Below are positions 1 through 10,088 of a stretch of DNA of 28,500 nucleotides, in pieces. Every line of letters starts with the position of its first letter. Position 1 is the stretch's first letter. The stretch is from assembly GCA_009746045.1 (NCBI GenBank), contig RPFO01001527.1, positions 64,001-92,500 on the forward strand, written 5' to 3'. Source of the stretch: Mesostigma viride. Lineage: Eukaryota; Streptophyta; Mesostigmatophyceae; Mesostigmatales; Mesostigmataceae. The notes below the pieces were generated by a model. That model was not told where the DNA came from, did no database searches, and saw only the letters and a list, made by a program, of their open reading frames with translations. The position numbers were made by a program, and so were the translations under genes.

Positions 1-76
1 CCATGCGTGATCTAGATAGCTCAGATGCCCGGATTCTCCCAGATAAACGTTCGGTGGATACTCCCATCGGCCAGCC

Positions 77-399
77 GCTCCTACAGGTTCGCAAGGCCAC
101 CCCCTATGAAAGGGGGTTGGCTCCAGATAATGTTGGCTCCTACAGGTTCGCAAGGCCACCCCCTATGAAAGGGGGTTGGCTCCAGATAATGTTGGCTCCT
201 ACAGGTTCGCAAGGCCACCCCCTATGAAAGGGGGTTGGCTCCAGATAATGTTGGCTCCTACAGGTTCGCAAGGCCACCCCCTATGAAAGGGGGTTGGCTC
301 CAGATAATGTTGGCTCCTACAGGTTCGCAAGGCCACCCCCTATGAAAGGGGGTTGGCTCCAGATAATGTTGGCTCCTACAGGTTCGCAAGGCCACCCCT
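77..399 (+). repeat. 59-bp minisatellite, about 5.5 nearly perfect copies
   Basis: Units containing CTACAGGTTCGCAAGGCC start at 81, 140, 199, 258, 317 and 376, an exact 59-bp period with essentially no divergence. Each unit carries an inverted repeat ACCCCCT-ATGAA-AGGGGGT that could form a hairpin. The period is not a multiple of three, so the array is not coding. It interrupts a copy of the 115-bp exon-derived repeat. Confidence 0.95.
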
Positions 400-870
400 A
401 AAGGCTGCGCTGGCCTTGCGCCACCCCCCCCGTCATCTTCTTGACGGTCCGTGCTTCTAACCAATCTGCTTATTCTCAAGCCCATCTGCCAATCGCTCCG
501 CCATGCTGGCCTAGTGCCCCCCCCCCCCCCCGTCCCCCCCCCCCCCCCCGTCCCATGAACTCTTACAAAACAAGCTCCGTGCTTCTATGCCTGTTCAGCT
601 CCTCTCACGCACATCGACCAACGGCTCCGCCGTGCTGGCCTGGCCCCTGCCCTATCACAAAGCACTTTTTAATTTTCCTTACGACAGAAAACCCTTGCTT
701 CCACATATTCTGCTCCTCTCTTGAACATCGGCCAACCGTTTGGCCGCGCTGGCCTTGCGTGCCCCCCCCCACATTACATACATTCCAACTAGACGATGTC
801 CTTGTTTCTATGCCTAGTCAGCTCTAATAATGCTCACGCACATCGGCCAGCCGTTCGGCCGCGCTGGCCT
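400..870 (-). repeat. About 115-bp degenerate tandem repeat derived from the exon 4 border
   Basis: On the plus strand, cores beginning CATCGGCCAGCCG or variants occur at 841 (the real exon end and donor), 726, 612 and 483, spaced about 115-129 bp. A fifth copy is split between about 65-80 and 400-420. Read on the gene strand, each core copies the last 25-30 bp of exon 4 and its 5' splice site (CTGGCCGATGTGCGTGAG). The copy at 612 retains GATGTGCGTGAG. C-homopolymers follow several cores, the largest around 519-551. Confidence 0.85.
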
Positions 871-3800
871 CAAAGAAGGAGTCCGGCAGCTCCACGTGGG
901 CCGACGCGTCAAACTCGGACGGTAGGAAGACGCGCATCTACGGGGTGGGGGGAGAAGGGCGGGGTAGGACGGCGGAGGGGGAAGGGAGAAAGGTGGAGAG
1001 GGGCGTGGAGGAGGAGAGGTGGGTAGAAGAAAGTGGGGGGAAAGTGGGCGGAAGACAGGTGGAGCGGGGGGCAGGAAGGGGGGAGAAGGAATGGGGGTGG
1101 GGGAGAAAGTGGTGAGGAGTGAAGGTATAGGAAGGCAGCAACCGCCAGGAGAGGTAACAGGATGTTGGCACGAGGCAGAATCAGCACAAGGATGAGCGTA
1201 GCCGAGACTGAGCAAGTCGAAGGGAAAAAAGGTTGTCAAGGAGCCAAGCGAAGAGCAGTCCAAGAGAGGGCCACAACGGTGCGGGCCATGAGAGGGGCGA
1301 AGCAGAATGGGCCGTGAGAAAGGCGAGGAAGGGGGCAGAGAGTGAATGGCCCGCAAACGTCACGTGGGATTCAACAATATTATAGATTTCTGGCCTGCGC
1401 TGGTTGTTTCTGTGATATAGTATATCATATAATGGGCTGATTGTTTATAGGGCACAAGGTGCAAGCACAAGGTGCGCTTGGATGCCCATGCCGCAATAAC
1501 CCACGGCATACATGCCAGATGTCCATGGCCACTTCCTGCTAAGATTGTATTGATTGAAGAAAGAATTGGTCCATCACACCTGGCCCACTGATGGAGGTAT
1601 GGGCCTAGGGTAGTTGGATCGACCAGGATGTTTGACACGCCATGGAATCACAGCATTTTAGGGACAAGTCGTCACACACACAGATCAGCACCTGGGCCAC
1701 CCAGGGTCGGACCAGCCCCTGGTAACCGCGAGAGCATGTGGACAAACGTTCCACGCGCGCGCGGACCAAGACGCATGATCGACCCCCCATGATTCGACAT
1801 CGAAACCAAGCAACCGCGCCCATTGATCCTCTGTCTTCCCTCCGCAAGCAACCTTGCCAAACAAAATTGCACACACAACCTTGCCAAACACTTGGAGCAC
1901 ACAGTCTCGCCAAGCTCTTTGACACAAGGAGTCTCGCCACACGCTTGCCCCCCCCCCAGCACGCACAAACGATTTGCCGTATCACGCGGCCGCGCTAGGA
2001 CACACCTGTCGGTCCACCACCCGCGCTCCGTACGCTCCAGCACCATTCCCCGGCGCCTGCGGACCACCCGTTCCCACCCCCTGCTCTGGCCCCCCCAGGG
2101 ATGTCGCCACGGGTGGCTGGGACGACAAAGACACGCCAGCGGAGGGTACTGACAGACCCCCACTCGGCGGTAAAGAGGAAGAAGAGGCGGTGGGAGAAGC
2201 AGACGCATGGGAAGGGGGTAGCCGCGATGACGCCGCCGCAGGGGGCGGCAAAGCTGGGGCCAAGGAGGAGGAGGATGAGGGCCCGGCTGCTGCAGAGGAA
2301 GGACGAGGGGTCGCGTTGGAGGCATGATAGTCACAGAGGGACGTGACGGCACGCAGCAGGTCCGCGTGCACCATCGCCACGTCCGCGCTCAGCACCGCAA
2401 AGGCTTCCTCGGCGACAGGTGGCGACACGGGATTTGTTGCCCCTGCGACGACGACACTCGCGCCTGCCCCCGCTGCGTTGCCGGGCGGCGTTGCTGCGTC
2501 GCCAGCATCACGCACGCCATCAGTACTGCCAGCGACGGTTGTGGGGGAAGGGGTCGCACCAGCACCGGCGGCTTCAGAGGCAACCGGTCGGAAGGCTACT
2601 TGGAACCCGAGTGCTTGCAGCAGCTCCAGCCCGCCTGGCGTACGGGGCAGGGGCAGGGGGGGGGTTGAATGTCCAGGGGAGGGGTTGAGGGAACAAAGGG
2701 GGTTTTGTAGGAAGAGGGGAATTAAAACGACCAGAGGGGGGGTGCAGGGACGGAGGGGGTGTTGAAGGACCAAAGGGAGGGTTGAAGGAACAGGGGTGTG
2801 GGAGGATGCAGAAGACCAGGGGTGGGTCAGAAACACGATTGGCCAGGAATGTATCGATCATAGTCGAAGGTCGTGAGAGGAGTATCCTGGGAACAACCAT
2901 CCGATGGATCATCAAGGCCACGAGGCACACGCTGTACATTATGAGAGGAATACTGGGAGTCCTCTTCTTCAACCACTTCTTCAACCACTTCTTCAACCAC
3001 TTCTTCAACCATCGTATGGACCACGAAAGCTGTGAGTCGGATTATCGAGAGCAGCGCATTGCATGGGGCCAGTGGGTGGTTGGCGTACTGGCTGCCAATG
3101 GTACCATGGTAACCGTAACTGTACTAGAACGGTGATTATAATTCCGCAGTACTACTAGTCAAGAGATGCCCCGCATGCCCACCTGCCACCTCCACGACCG
3201 CCGTGCGGATGCGGGCGTTCCCCAGCCGCAGCGTTCGATACTTGTCATCGCCCGGGTGGGCCACCACGTTGCCCAGCAGCCGTGACAGCACCACCCACGT
3301 CTCGGCGCCAGCGCCCGCAGACAGCATCGAGCAGAACGCCAGCTCGGCCTCGTGGCCGGCGGGGCCCAGGTGGGCGAGGGACGGGGCAGGGATGGGCGAC
3401 GCTTGGGGCCCCGAGGAGGATTGGGCGGTCGTGTGTACGGGAGGAGCCGCGGAGGGGGTCGGCGCGGCGCGGGGGGCCAGACCGGAAGGCCCAGCCCCTG
3501 GGCCGTGGAGGTCCTGGTTGGGGAGTTGCCTTGCGAAGCCGTCGAGGGCAGCGGAGGAAGCCGAGGGCGATGACTCCTCGTCTCGGCTGTGGGTGGGGAC
3601 CTGCGGGGAAGATGACAACGGTCAAAGGGGGCGAGGGGTGGGTGTTGTGATGATGATGATATCAGTAATGGCGATGGTGACGAGGGTGAAGGCATCGGAG
3701 AGGGTGGTAATGATGGAGATCGGTAATGATGAGATGCGATTGGGTATTAAGGAGCGATTGGGGGTGATTTGGCACCTTGGGTATTGAAAGTTTAAAGTTT

Positions 3801-4633
3801 CACGGTTGGGGTCATTGGGCGCGTTAGGGATTGGATATTTTATGTGAGATACAGGTACCGTGATGTGTATAGGAGATGCAAGGCTACATCGGACAAGTTG
3901 ATAAGATATGGGGCAACCGAGGGACAAGGTAAGGCGAGATCAAGTGAGATGCAGGAGAGGAGGGGAGGGAAGGGAAGGGGAGGGGCGGGGAGGGAAGGGG
4001 CGAAGAGGGGTGGGGAGGGAAGGGGCGAGGAGGGCGGGGTGGACAGGTGAGCGGAGCGGAGAGGAGGTAAGAAATAGCAAGGACACTAAAACAAGGAAAG
4101 GATTTTCAAGGTCAGAAAAGGGCGTGCATGGCTGATAGCAAAAGGGACGGCTGATTATAAAATTCTTAAGCAAGTTTCAACGAGGGAAAATGCAGCAGGC
4201 GGGAGAATGCCTGGATTACCTGCTTCAGACATTGCCCGCTTGGCCTCCCGATGATAGGTGCATACGGGTTAAAGGCTCCGTCTTGTACTGCAGAGTTCTC
4301 AGCCTGGGGCAGAGGCCCTGAGGGACGCGCTGGCTGTGCTGGCTCCGCATCCGCCCTCTTGGGAGGAACCGAGCGCGGCGCCAAGGTCATCCGTGCCGCA
4401 GCGGCCGCGGCCCTTGCCTCGGCAGCCTGCTGCGCCGCGTTGGAATGACTGGCGCGCGTCACTGGAGTGGTGCTGCTGCTGGCCGCGTCCGCGGTCGGGG
4501 CCAGGGTGAGTGGATTGATGCCCGCGTTTCCGGGATTGCTGGGAGGCTTATGCCCTAACGTGCGGCCTTCACCTTTGAATGGTGTTGGCGAGGACCCGAA
4601 GAAGCGCTTGAGCTTCTCCCCGATCTCGTTCAT
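842..4633 (-). CDS. PUB domain / UBX-type Cdc48 (p97) cofactor, UBXN6/PUX2-like, partial at 3' end
   Basis: Four exons join in frame: 4633-4220, 3600-3183, 2634-2006 and 937-842 (519 codons). All introns are GT-AG, and the codon split between exons 2 and 3 closes exactly. The start ATG at 4633 begins MNEIGEKLKRFFG. Residues 19-27 read FKGEGRTLG, a match to the SHP box (FxGxGxxLG) with which p47-type cofactors bind the Cdc48/p97 N domain. The PUB domain spans exons 2 and 3: ETWVVLSRLLGNVVAHPGDD, then KYRTLRLGNARIRTAVVEVA, then GLELLQALGF. PUB domains bind the p97 C-terminal tail. Exon 3 continues into an Ala/Ser/Pro-rich linker ending VVDRQ. Exon 4 supplies RVFLPSEFDASAHVELPDSF, resembling the segment between PUB and UBX in UBXN6/PUX2. 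The UBX domain itself should lie left of position 1. A role in ubiquitin-dependent unfolding with Cdc48 is inferred from the family. A stop follows soon if exon 4 is not spliced. Confidence 0.82.
1386..1430 (-). repeat. Short SINE-family fragment next to a 7-bp inverted repeat
   Basis: The first 25 bp or so (ATTTCTGGCCTGCGCTGGTT) match the 5' end of the 288-bp repeat found at 9244-10376, in reverse orientation. It is followed at 1413-1427 by the inverted repeat TGATATA-G-TATATCA. Confidence 0.65.
1845..1945 (-). repeat. 27-28 bp degenerate tandem repeat, 4 copies
   Basis: On the gene strand, units start with TGGCGAGACT or TGGCAAGGTT and are followed by GTGT-rich sequence and a variable spacer. 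They sit about 60 bp downstream of the exon 3 donor and contain AG-GT-TGTG motifs resembling that donor. Derivation from the donor is possible but weakly supported. Confidence 0.7.
2635..3182 (-). other. Intron 2 of the PUB/UBX-type gene, splitting the PUB domain
   Basis: The donor is GTGGCAG followed by GTGGGC. The acceptor follows CCCCGTACGCCAG. The split codon G+GC gives Gly, so AVVEVA joins GLELLQALGF as expected inside a PUB domain. The intron carries a 12-bp tandem repeat at 2965-3011 and a pyrimidine-rich half near the acceptor. Confidence 0.8.
2965..3011 (+). repeat. 12-bp tandem repeat, about 4 copies
   Basis: TTCTTCAACCAC is repeated head to tail almost four times, the last copy decaying into TTCTTCAACCATC. 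Because the unit is 12 bp the array is open in every frame (Phe-Phe-Asn-His on plus). It lies inside an intron, so this is not evidence of coding. Confidence 0.95.
3601..4219 (-). other. Intron 1 of the PUB/UBX-type gene
   Basis: The donor is CAG followed by GTAATC. The acceptor has a pyrimidine tract ending TCTTCCCCGCAG. The joined frame reads CLKQ then VPTHSRDEE, phase 0. The interior is strongly C/T-rich on the gene strand around 3950-4050, with imperfect short repeats of a CGCCCCTTCCCTCCCC-like unit. No exon-border copy is evident here, unlike intron 4. Confidence 0.75.
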
Positions 4634-6705
4634 TTTCTAGGCCGAGATTACGCTAGGCACAGGTCCATCCGAGCCATCTGAGCCATCAGAGAAACTGAGC
4701 ACGGGAAGCGATTCTGGCCTTTCGCCCCAGATTCCACCAAATGGAGGATGCCATGAAAAATTCCAGGTGCCTCAGCAATTTACGTCAAATTACTGCTAGA
4801 CCTGCATAACGCGAGGATGTAGCAGGTTTACAATTTACGACCAGGATATCAAACCCCGAACTGCTTGTTTATGTACCCGGACTTGGACTGCAGATAAATT
4901 GGATAGGCAAGACAAACACACGGTCGTCCATTACCTGAATTAACCTATCGCATATAATGCCTACACCCCGCCAGTTACATGCCAAGTCGACACAAAAGAG
5001 CCGGAATCAGATGACAAAGTAAGAGGAACAGACAAGCAGCCAAACAGGACGACTGTGACCCGACAAGATTAATGATTGTGAAAGGCAACTCGGTCCGAAA
5101 CCGCAGCTTCTTTCAGTCAAGTGTCAACTCACAGGTGCTTCAATGAATTTCAGCTTTAGTTTGCATCCAGCGTTTTGCCACGGCCAAAACATCGTCTGCC
5201 GAGCTAGTGCCGAGTGCCGAGTGGGCATAATTCATGATGATTGTCGCCGTCTCTCGACAAACATCCACAATGCCTTCTGCCGACGAACGCACCCACTTGC
5301 TTCGATACTGTATCTAGTGTATACCCTGGAAGAGACCGCAGTCACCGCACTCAGGCCGCATTTCTCAGCTCCCGTCACCGCACTTGCGGGTGGCAACTGT
5401 TACCCGCATTTCGATTGACCCGACGCGCAATTAGATGGACCGGACGTTGTTGCGCCAAACCCGAGAGCGGGTTAGGCGGGAAGCGGGGCATGCGACCCTA
5501 AAATCGCTGTCGCGCGCAAATCGAGACTTCGCCATTTCACGGAAGCATTGGGCTAAAGCAGCCCTGATGCAGTGCACGGCCATTTCACTCCGAATTGCAC
5601 GAAAGGTCCCATTTGCACAAGGCCCGCCATTGAATCTCCAATCTGAGCAAACTCGCTTTGGCCTCGCCCTTCCGAGGGGCCCGACCTGGACGACGAGGCA
5701 TGAGTTGAATTTACCTTCATAATCGTCAGAAATTTGGTGCGGAAAGCAGGGCATGCCATGCCTGCGCTGTCGTGCGCAAATCGAGAAGAATTAGCCACTT
5801 GACAATGCACGCTCGATCGATGTTACATTGTGTCTTGCACGGAGGCCGGTGGCGGGCTGCATTTACGCAAGGGCAGCTAGGTTATGTCTTCGCAAAATCG
5901 CATTGGCCGCATTGGCCGGCGCCTTGCCGACGGGCCCAACCTGCCACCAGGAGATTGCAGTGGTTGGGTTTGGACTTTGGAGTGCCTCTTATGAATCGTA
6001 TAGTGGATGGTGGAATGATAAAAAGACGGGCTTCCGTTAGGTAGTAGAGCTGCCGTAAAGTAAGAGATAAAAGCTCTTACAGGTAACAGCTGTAAACCCA
6101 AAGCAAGAGCAGACAGTGCAGTGGGTAACCCCGGCAGCCATTGCGGGAAAGATATTCCGGAAAGTGACGGGGGCGGAATGGACATTTATCTGAATGTAAA
6201 TTGACGTTTCAATATAATGTTGTTTCAGCGATTGTACAAGTTAGAGTTGATTTCAATCCAATAGCAGTCATTTCGGCATGGACTTTCTCCCGTGTTTGTC
6301 GTGCAACAATGTTCCAATGCAGCGAATCAAGTGACGACGTTACTATCGATTGTTCGTTTGCATTGCTGCATCTGCCAATTGGGTGTCACTTACAAGATTG
6401 ATATTGTCTTGTTATATTGCCCGGCGGACCAAATCGAGGCGAGTTACCGGCGACTGTGCTCGCCATCGCCTTGCAACAGCTGTAACACGCAAGTGGCGAG
6501 CGTGGTTGCTTGTGTTCTCTTCTTTCCTACGAGCTGTCTTGCTTCTGCTGCGTTGTCCATTTTGTCGATGAATGTAGGATCGCGGATAGCACCGGTCTTG
6601 CTTGTGGTCAGGTCCCGACGGTGCATTGTTGAGCGAGAGACCATCCAGCAGGCGTGCTGATGATGGTTATTACGATTATAAACTTGTCTTCTTCCTAGCA
6701 TCTGT
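4634..6705. other. Intergenic region, no gene recognised
   Basis: No frame gives a recognisable protein. The first few hundred bases upstream of 4633 should hold the promoter of the PUB/UBX-type gene, but I see no clear core motif. A degenerate direct repeat of about 65 bp occurs at 5475-5543 and 5735-5805 (both contain GCGCAAATCGAGA). Several weak open frames up to about 120 codons (6292-6660 plus, 6444-6701 minus) have no family resemblance I can name. Confidence 0.6.
5475..5805 (+). repeat. Pair of degenerate direct repeats about 260 bp apart
   Basis: The segments 5475-5543 and 5735-5805 share GGGCATGC followed by CGCTGTCG and GCGCAAATCGAGA in the same order, then a similar GCCA(T/C)TT stretch. 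The copies have diverged by substitutions and small indels. Confidence 0.7.
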
Positions 6706-8103
6706 TCAGCTAGACTGTGGCCACGCCTGGTGCCGTGATGCTACAGTAGTACCCCAGCTTGGCAGCCATTCTCCATTTTGCTCAAGCGCTGGAATGCACC
6801 TGCAGCGGGGCTGACATGAAAAAGGGGCCGATGGGGCCGCCTTGCTGCGTCCCCGTGCGGGAGGCAATGTTGGCCGGCGAACGTCCCATCCTCCATGAGG
6901 AAGGAGAGTTGAGTGGCCTCGCCGTAGAGGGCGGTTGTACATGCAAGAAGGTCAGGGAACGCCTCGCCGACGGCCTCGAAGATGCTAGCCTCGGTGACAG
7001 CATTGAATGCATTTTGGCAGTCCTTCAGCGCCACATGGGTCGGATGCGTCTCCAGGTAGGCCTGACCTGTGTGCACGATGATGTCGCTGCCCCCTTTGGT
7101 GGCGACGCCAAGCTGAGCAGCGACGAACTCCTGCGTATCGCTCAGCCTCCTCGCGGAGGTCAAGCGTATGTTGTGTGAGCTGGGCGGCAATGGCGGAGGT
7201 GGTGGTGGTGGTGGTGTGGTTCATTAGCATGGCTGCCCAGGTCTGGGTGGGAGGTGCCTCGGCGGCTGGGCCAGCAGGGGCTGGCCGGGCGGCAAGGTCC
7301 TTCACCGCCTGGGCAGTGAGGCCTGCAGTGTTTTGCAGGCACTCCGAATGGCGATGGCGTTGTCCTTAAGGCGCTTGTCGATGTCGAGGAGCTGGGCGGT
7401 GATGGCATCGGTGGTGGCTATGGAGGTGGAGGCGAGGAGGGTGGAGCCGTGGAGGTGGCGGTGGAGGTGGTGGAGAGAAGGGGGAGCTCGGCAGTTAGTG
7501 TGCCTCCCATGGCGGCCACATCTGCAGCGAGGGGGGTCACGTGCTGTTCGAAGGCCTCCCGTCGGGTTAAGGACGGAGCGGAAGGTGGCTTCGGTCACGG
7601 CGGTGGTGGTGGTGGGGTGGTTACGGCGGAGGGGAGCCCAGAGCTCCACGTCGGTGTGCTGGACGAGGAAGAAGAGGGTGCAGATCTGAAGGTGGGGGCG
7701 AGTGTAATGCTGCAGTTTTTCAGCCGAAGCACAGGAGAGCCCTCCAGGCTCACAGAGGCTGTCTCAGTGGTGGAAGTGCTTTGCATGTAGTGCAAGAAGC
7801 GAGGCTCCCGACCCATAGAGCACGTGCGTCAGGAGTTCTCGGGGGGGCTGTAGAAGTAATCCGGGCTGGTCGACGTCTAAGTCGTGCTCGTCCCAGCTCG
7901 GCCGGGTCGGGCACTGCAGGGCAACTGCGTTTGGGCTCAGGCGATGCTGATGGCGAGGCCGCAGGGGGGGGCCGAGTAAACCACTACTAAAGCTTGGTTA
8001 GTGGCACCGCTGCCTTCTGGGGAGGGAGGCGTAGCTGCAGACGTAGCTTCAGGGCTCAGCGCAGCCGCCAGACTGCACTGCGTCGAGGTGCGTTTGCTAG
8101 CCA
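6706..8103 (-). pseudogene. Retrotransposon relic: ORF1-like region joined to a reverse transcriptase fragment
   Basis: On the minus strand an ATG at 8103 opens MASKRTSTQCSLAAALSPEA, followed through frame breaks (one at a G8 run near 7964-7971) by a Ser/Pro-rich region and a helical stretch AITAQLLDIDKRLKDNAIAI, then VKDLAARPAPAGPAAEAPPT. This looks like a LINE ORF1 product. From 7190 the sequence reads as a non-LTR reverse transcriptase: ALKDCQNAFNAV (motif with the first catalytic Asp region), FEAVGEAFPDLLACTTALYG, then after a frameshift near 6870 RTGTQQGGPIGPFFMSAPLQ, matching the RT motif G(T/V)xQGDPLGP. The YADD box and everything after it are missing. The distance between the ORF1-like part and RT is too short for a full element, so an internal deletion is likely. 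Confidence 0.72.
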
Positions 8104-8301
8104 TAATATTGCGTGATAGCTTCGGAAAAATATATCAGTGTGTGTGTGTTAGAAAGACCAAGCGACTGTGATCATTGTCGCGGCGAAATTTGGTGCCCAA
8201 ACGTGAAAGTTGTGGGCGCCGCCGTCAGCCATGGGTATCTCGTGGCTCGTGGCTCGTGCATGGCTCGCCTGGGTATGCACCCTGGGTATGCATGATGAAC
8301 A

Positions 8302-8462
8302 TTAGCCAGCTATTATATTTTTAATGTCCACGGCTACACATATCCACCTCCATTCATTTCCATCATCATGAACGACTCGACAAACACAGATAAGATAAGA
8401 GCAGGCTCGAGCTACCATGGTCCGGATTCTTCTGGATTTCTGGCCTACGCTGGTTGTCTCTG
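8302..8462 (-). repeat. Diverged SINE-family copy (copy D)
   Basis: This aligns along its length with copies at 9244-10029: GCCAGC...AATTT-like start, then CTACACAT, CATTCAT, GAACGACTCG, AGGCTCGAGCTACCATGGTC and TTTCTGGCC. It is more diverged than those copies and ends TGTCTCTGTGATAT rather than TGTCTCCTTGATG. Confidence 0.75.
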
Positions 8463-8559
8463 TGATATTAATTAAATTATACCATGACTCTGTTGGGAGA
8501 TCATGTATCACGTATTCCCTTGCTTGATGGATGGAGGTGGGCAAAGCCGCGAAACCTAA

Positions 8560-9188
8560 CTAAGCTAACTCCAAGCTAATCTATACATAGAAAAATCCTA
8601 ACTTCGCCACGCAGCAATTAAAGTGCCCCTTCCGCCAGGGGGGAGGGGGCTTGCCCACAGGGGCTGGCGTGTGATCGGCCTGGACAATGGTCTGCCACCT
8701 CCTCTTGTTCTGCATAGCAGTCCAAGTAAGAGAGAGGGAGGAAACGCGGTGTTCAATTAACTTGGCTGGGACCACTAGGTCGGCCACTGAGCAACTGCTG
8801 TGTATTGTTCATGACATGTTTATATACCGATCTTTCTAGGATCGAATGTCCTTCCGGGGCCAGGCCAGGTCAGGATATGCCGCACTGGCTGGCCAGGCTG
8901 CTGGGGGCCGGCCATACCGAGGTCGGTGTCTACCTTCAACTGGTGCGAGCAAGATGTCCTATACGAATGCTATCCTACGCTGCCCAATCTCGTCCGTAAT
9001 GCTAGGCATACCGTTATACAACTTTAGACTCTAAAGACCTAAGACAGCGTGGAAAACCCTAGATTCAGGACCTGTCGCAGCATCCTGGTAACCATGCCGT
9101 CCAGCTAGCCGGGTGGCCAGCGTGTCCGTGAGCGTCCATGCCTCGGCGCCATAGGTGAGCACCGTGAGGACTAGACATCATGCAGTGA
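8560..9188 (-). pseudogene. LINE C-terminal relic
   Basis: The minus strand, across frame breaks, reads VLTVLTYGAEAWTLTDTLAT (9180-9115), LDGMVTRMLRQVLNLGF, MPSITDEIGQRR (about 9010-8970) and, near the end, TAMQNKRRWQTIVQ (about 8725-8685). This is the order seen after the RT domain in many non-LTR retrotransposons: YGxExWTLT, a (T/V)RMLR motif, an RR(L/I) segment, then a C-terminal RxxWxxIV motif. Multiple stops make it non-functional. No RT catalytic motifs precede it. Confidence 0.72.
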
Positions 9189-9235
9189 CTGATACCAGAG
9201 ATATCAAAAGAGTGTGTACTCTTTCATATACATAT

Positions 9236-9538
9236 ATGTTATGGGAGAGCGATCGCAGCAATCATTGGTGCTCACCACTAGACACTCCCGGCCAGCTAGG
9301 CTCGAAACACACGCCCTGATCAAGCATGCTGTTTCCGGCCCCACCGTCTAGGTCATCTAGTCGCTCTACACGTAAGCCAGCCATAATTTCAATGCACACG
9401 GATACACATTTCCATCACCATTCATATTCATCATCCTGAACGACTCGAACACGCGGGCAAGATAACGGCAGGCTCGAGCTACCATGGTCCGGATTCTCCC
9501 GATTTCTGGCCTGCGCTGGTTGTCTCCTTGATGTTATG
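9236..9538 (-). mobile_element. SINE-like element copy A with 8-bp target site duplication
   Basis: The element proper occupies 9244-9530 (287 bp). It is flanked by ATGTTATG at 9236-9243 and again at 9531-9538. On the minus strand it begins CAAGGAGACAACCAGCGC and ends GCGATCGCTCTCCC. It matches copy C (10089-10376) over its whole length in inverted orientation. It has no coding capacity and no terminal inverted repeats, which with the short duplication favours a SINE over a MITE. Confidence 0.75.
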
Positions 9539-9795
9539 ATTGGCTTGTATCACTCCCCGGACAGGAGAACTTTTGCGGATGACTGTAGGTGTAAGTTGGC
9601 GATGCCATGGTAACCGGAGACGTCCGTCCTATAGTCAGCGAAAGTTGGTGCGAGAGGTCCCCAGTTCGATTTCGGTCGGATTCATTTGCAGATCGCGTTT
9701 ATTTCCGCGTTTTCCGCGGCCCGGCACTGAACGCAAATGGTTTTCACCTTTGCGGAGTGCCTGATCAGAATATATGTTAATCAGAATATATGTTA

Positions 9796-10029
9796 AACAC
9801 ACGCCCTGATATCAAGCAAGCTGTTTCCGGCCCCACCGTCTAGGTCATCTAGTGACTAGTCGCTCTACACGTAAGCCAGCCATAATTTCAATGCACAAGG
9901 CTACACATTTCCATCTCCATTCATATTCATCATCCTGAACGACTCGGAAACACGGACAAGATAACGGCATGCTCGAGCTACCATGGTCCGGATTCTCCCG
10001 ATTTCTGGCCTGCGCTGGCTGTCTCCTTG
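9796..10029 (-). mobile_element. SINE-like element copy B, truncated at its 3' end
   Basis: This starts inside the family consensus at ACACACGCCCTGAT and runs to TGTCTCCTTG. It lacks about 55 bp present at the far end of copies A and C. Immediately before it, TCAGAATATATGTTAA occurs twice in tandem (about 9765-9796). It forms an inverted pair with copy C across a spacer of about 60 bp. Confidence 0.72.
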
Positions 10030-10088
10030 ATGTATGTAAAAATTATTATAACTTACATGCATCAGAGTGAAAACACCCAATAAAACAT

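Larger units (their letters stand above)
938..2005 (-). other. Intron 3 of the PUB/UBX-type gene
   Basis: The donor is CGACAG followed by GTGTGTCC. The acceptor is a C/T tract ending CACCCCGTAG immediately before ATGCGCGTC. The join is phase 0 and gives VVDRQ-MRVFLPSEF. The intron contains a 27-28 bp degenerate repeat (1845-1945), a short SINE-family fragment (about 1386-1412), a 7-bp inverted repeat (1413-1427), and a purine-rich stretch on the plus strand (940-1130) that forms the acceptor's pyrimidine tract. Confidence 0.75.

Noticed and set aside
77-420. CRISPR-like array at the 59-bp repeats
   Set aside because: The units abut directly with no unique spacers, and the context is an intron of a eukaryotic gene.
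814-1356. Minus-strand Ser/Pro-rich frame of 180 codons
   Set aside because: It overlaps exon 4 in a different frame and consists mostly of the C/T-rich acceptor tract of intron 3.
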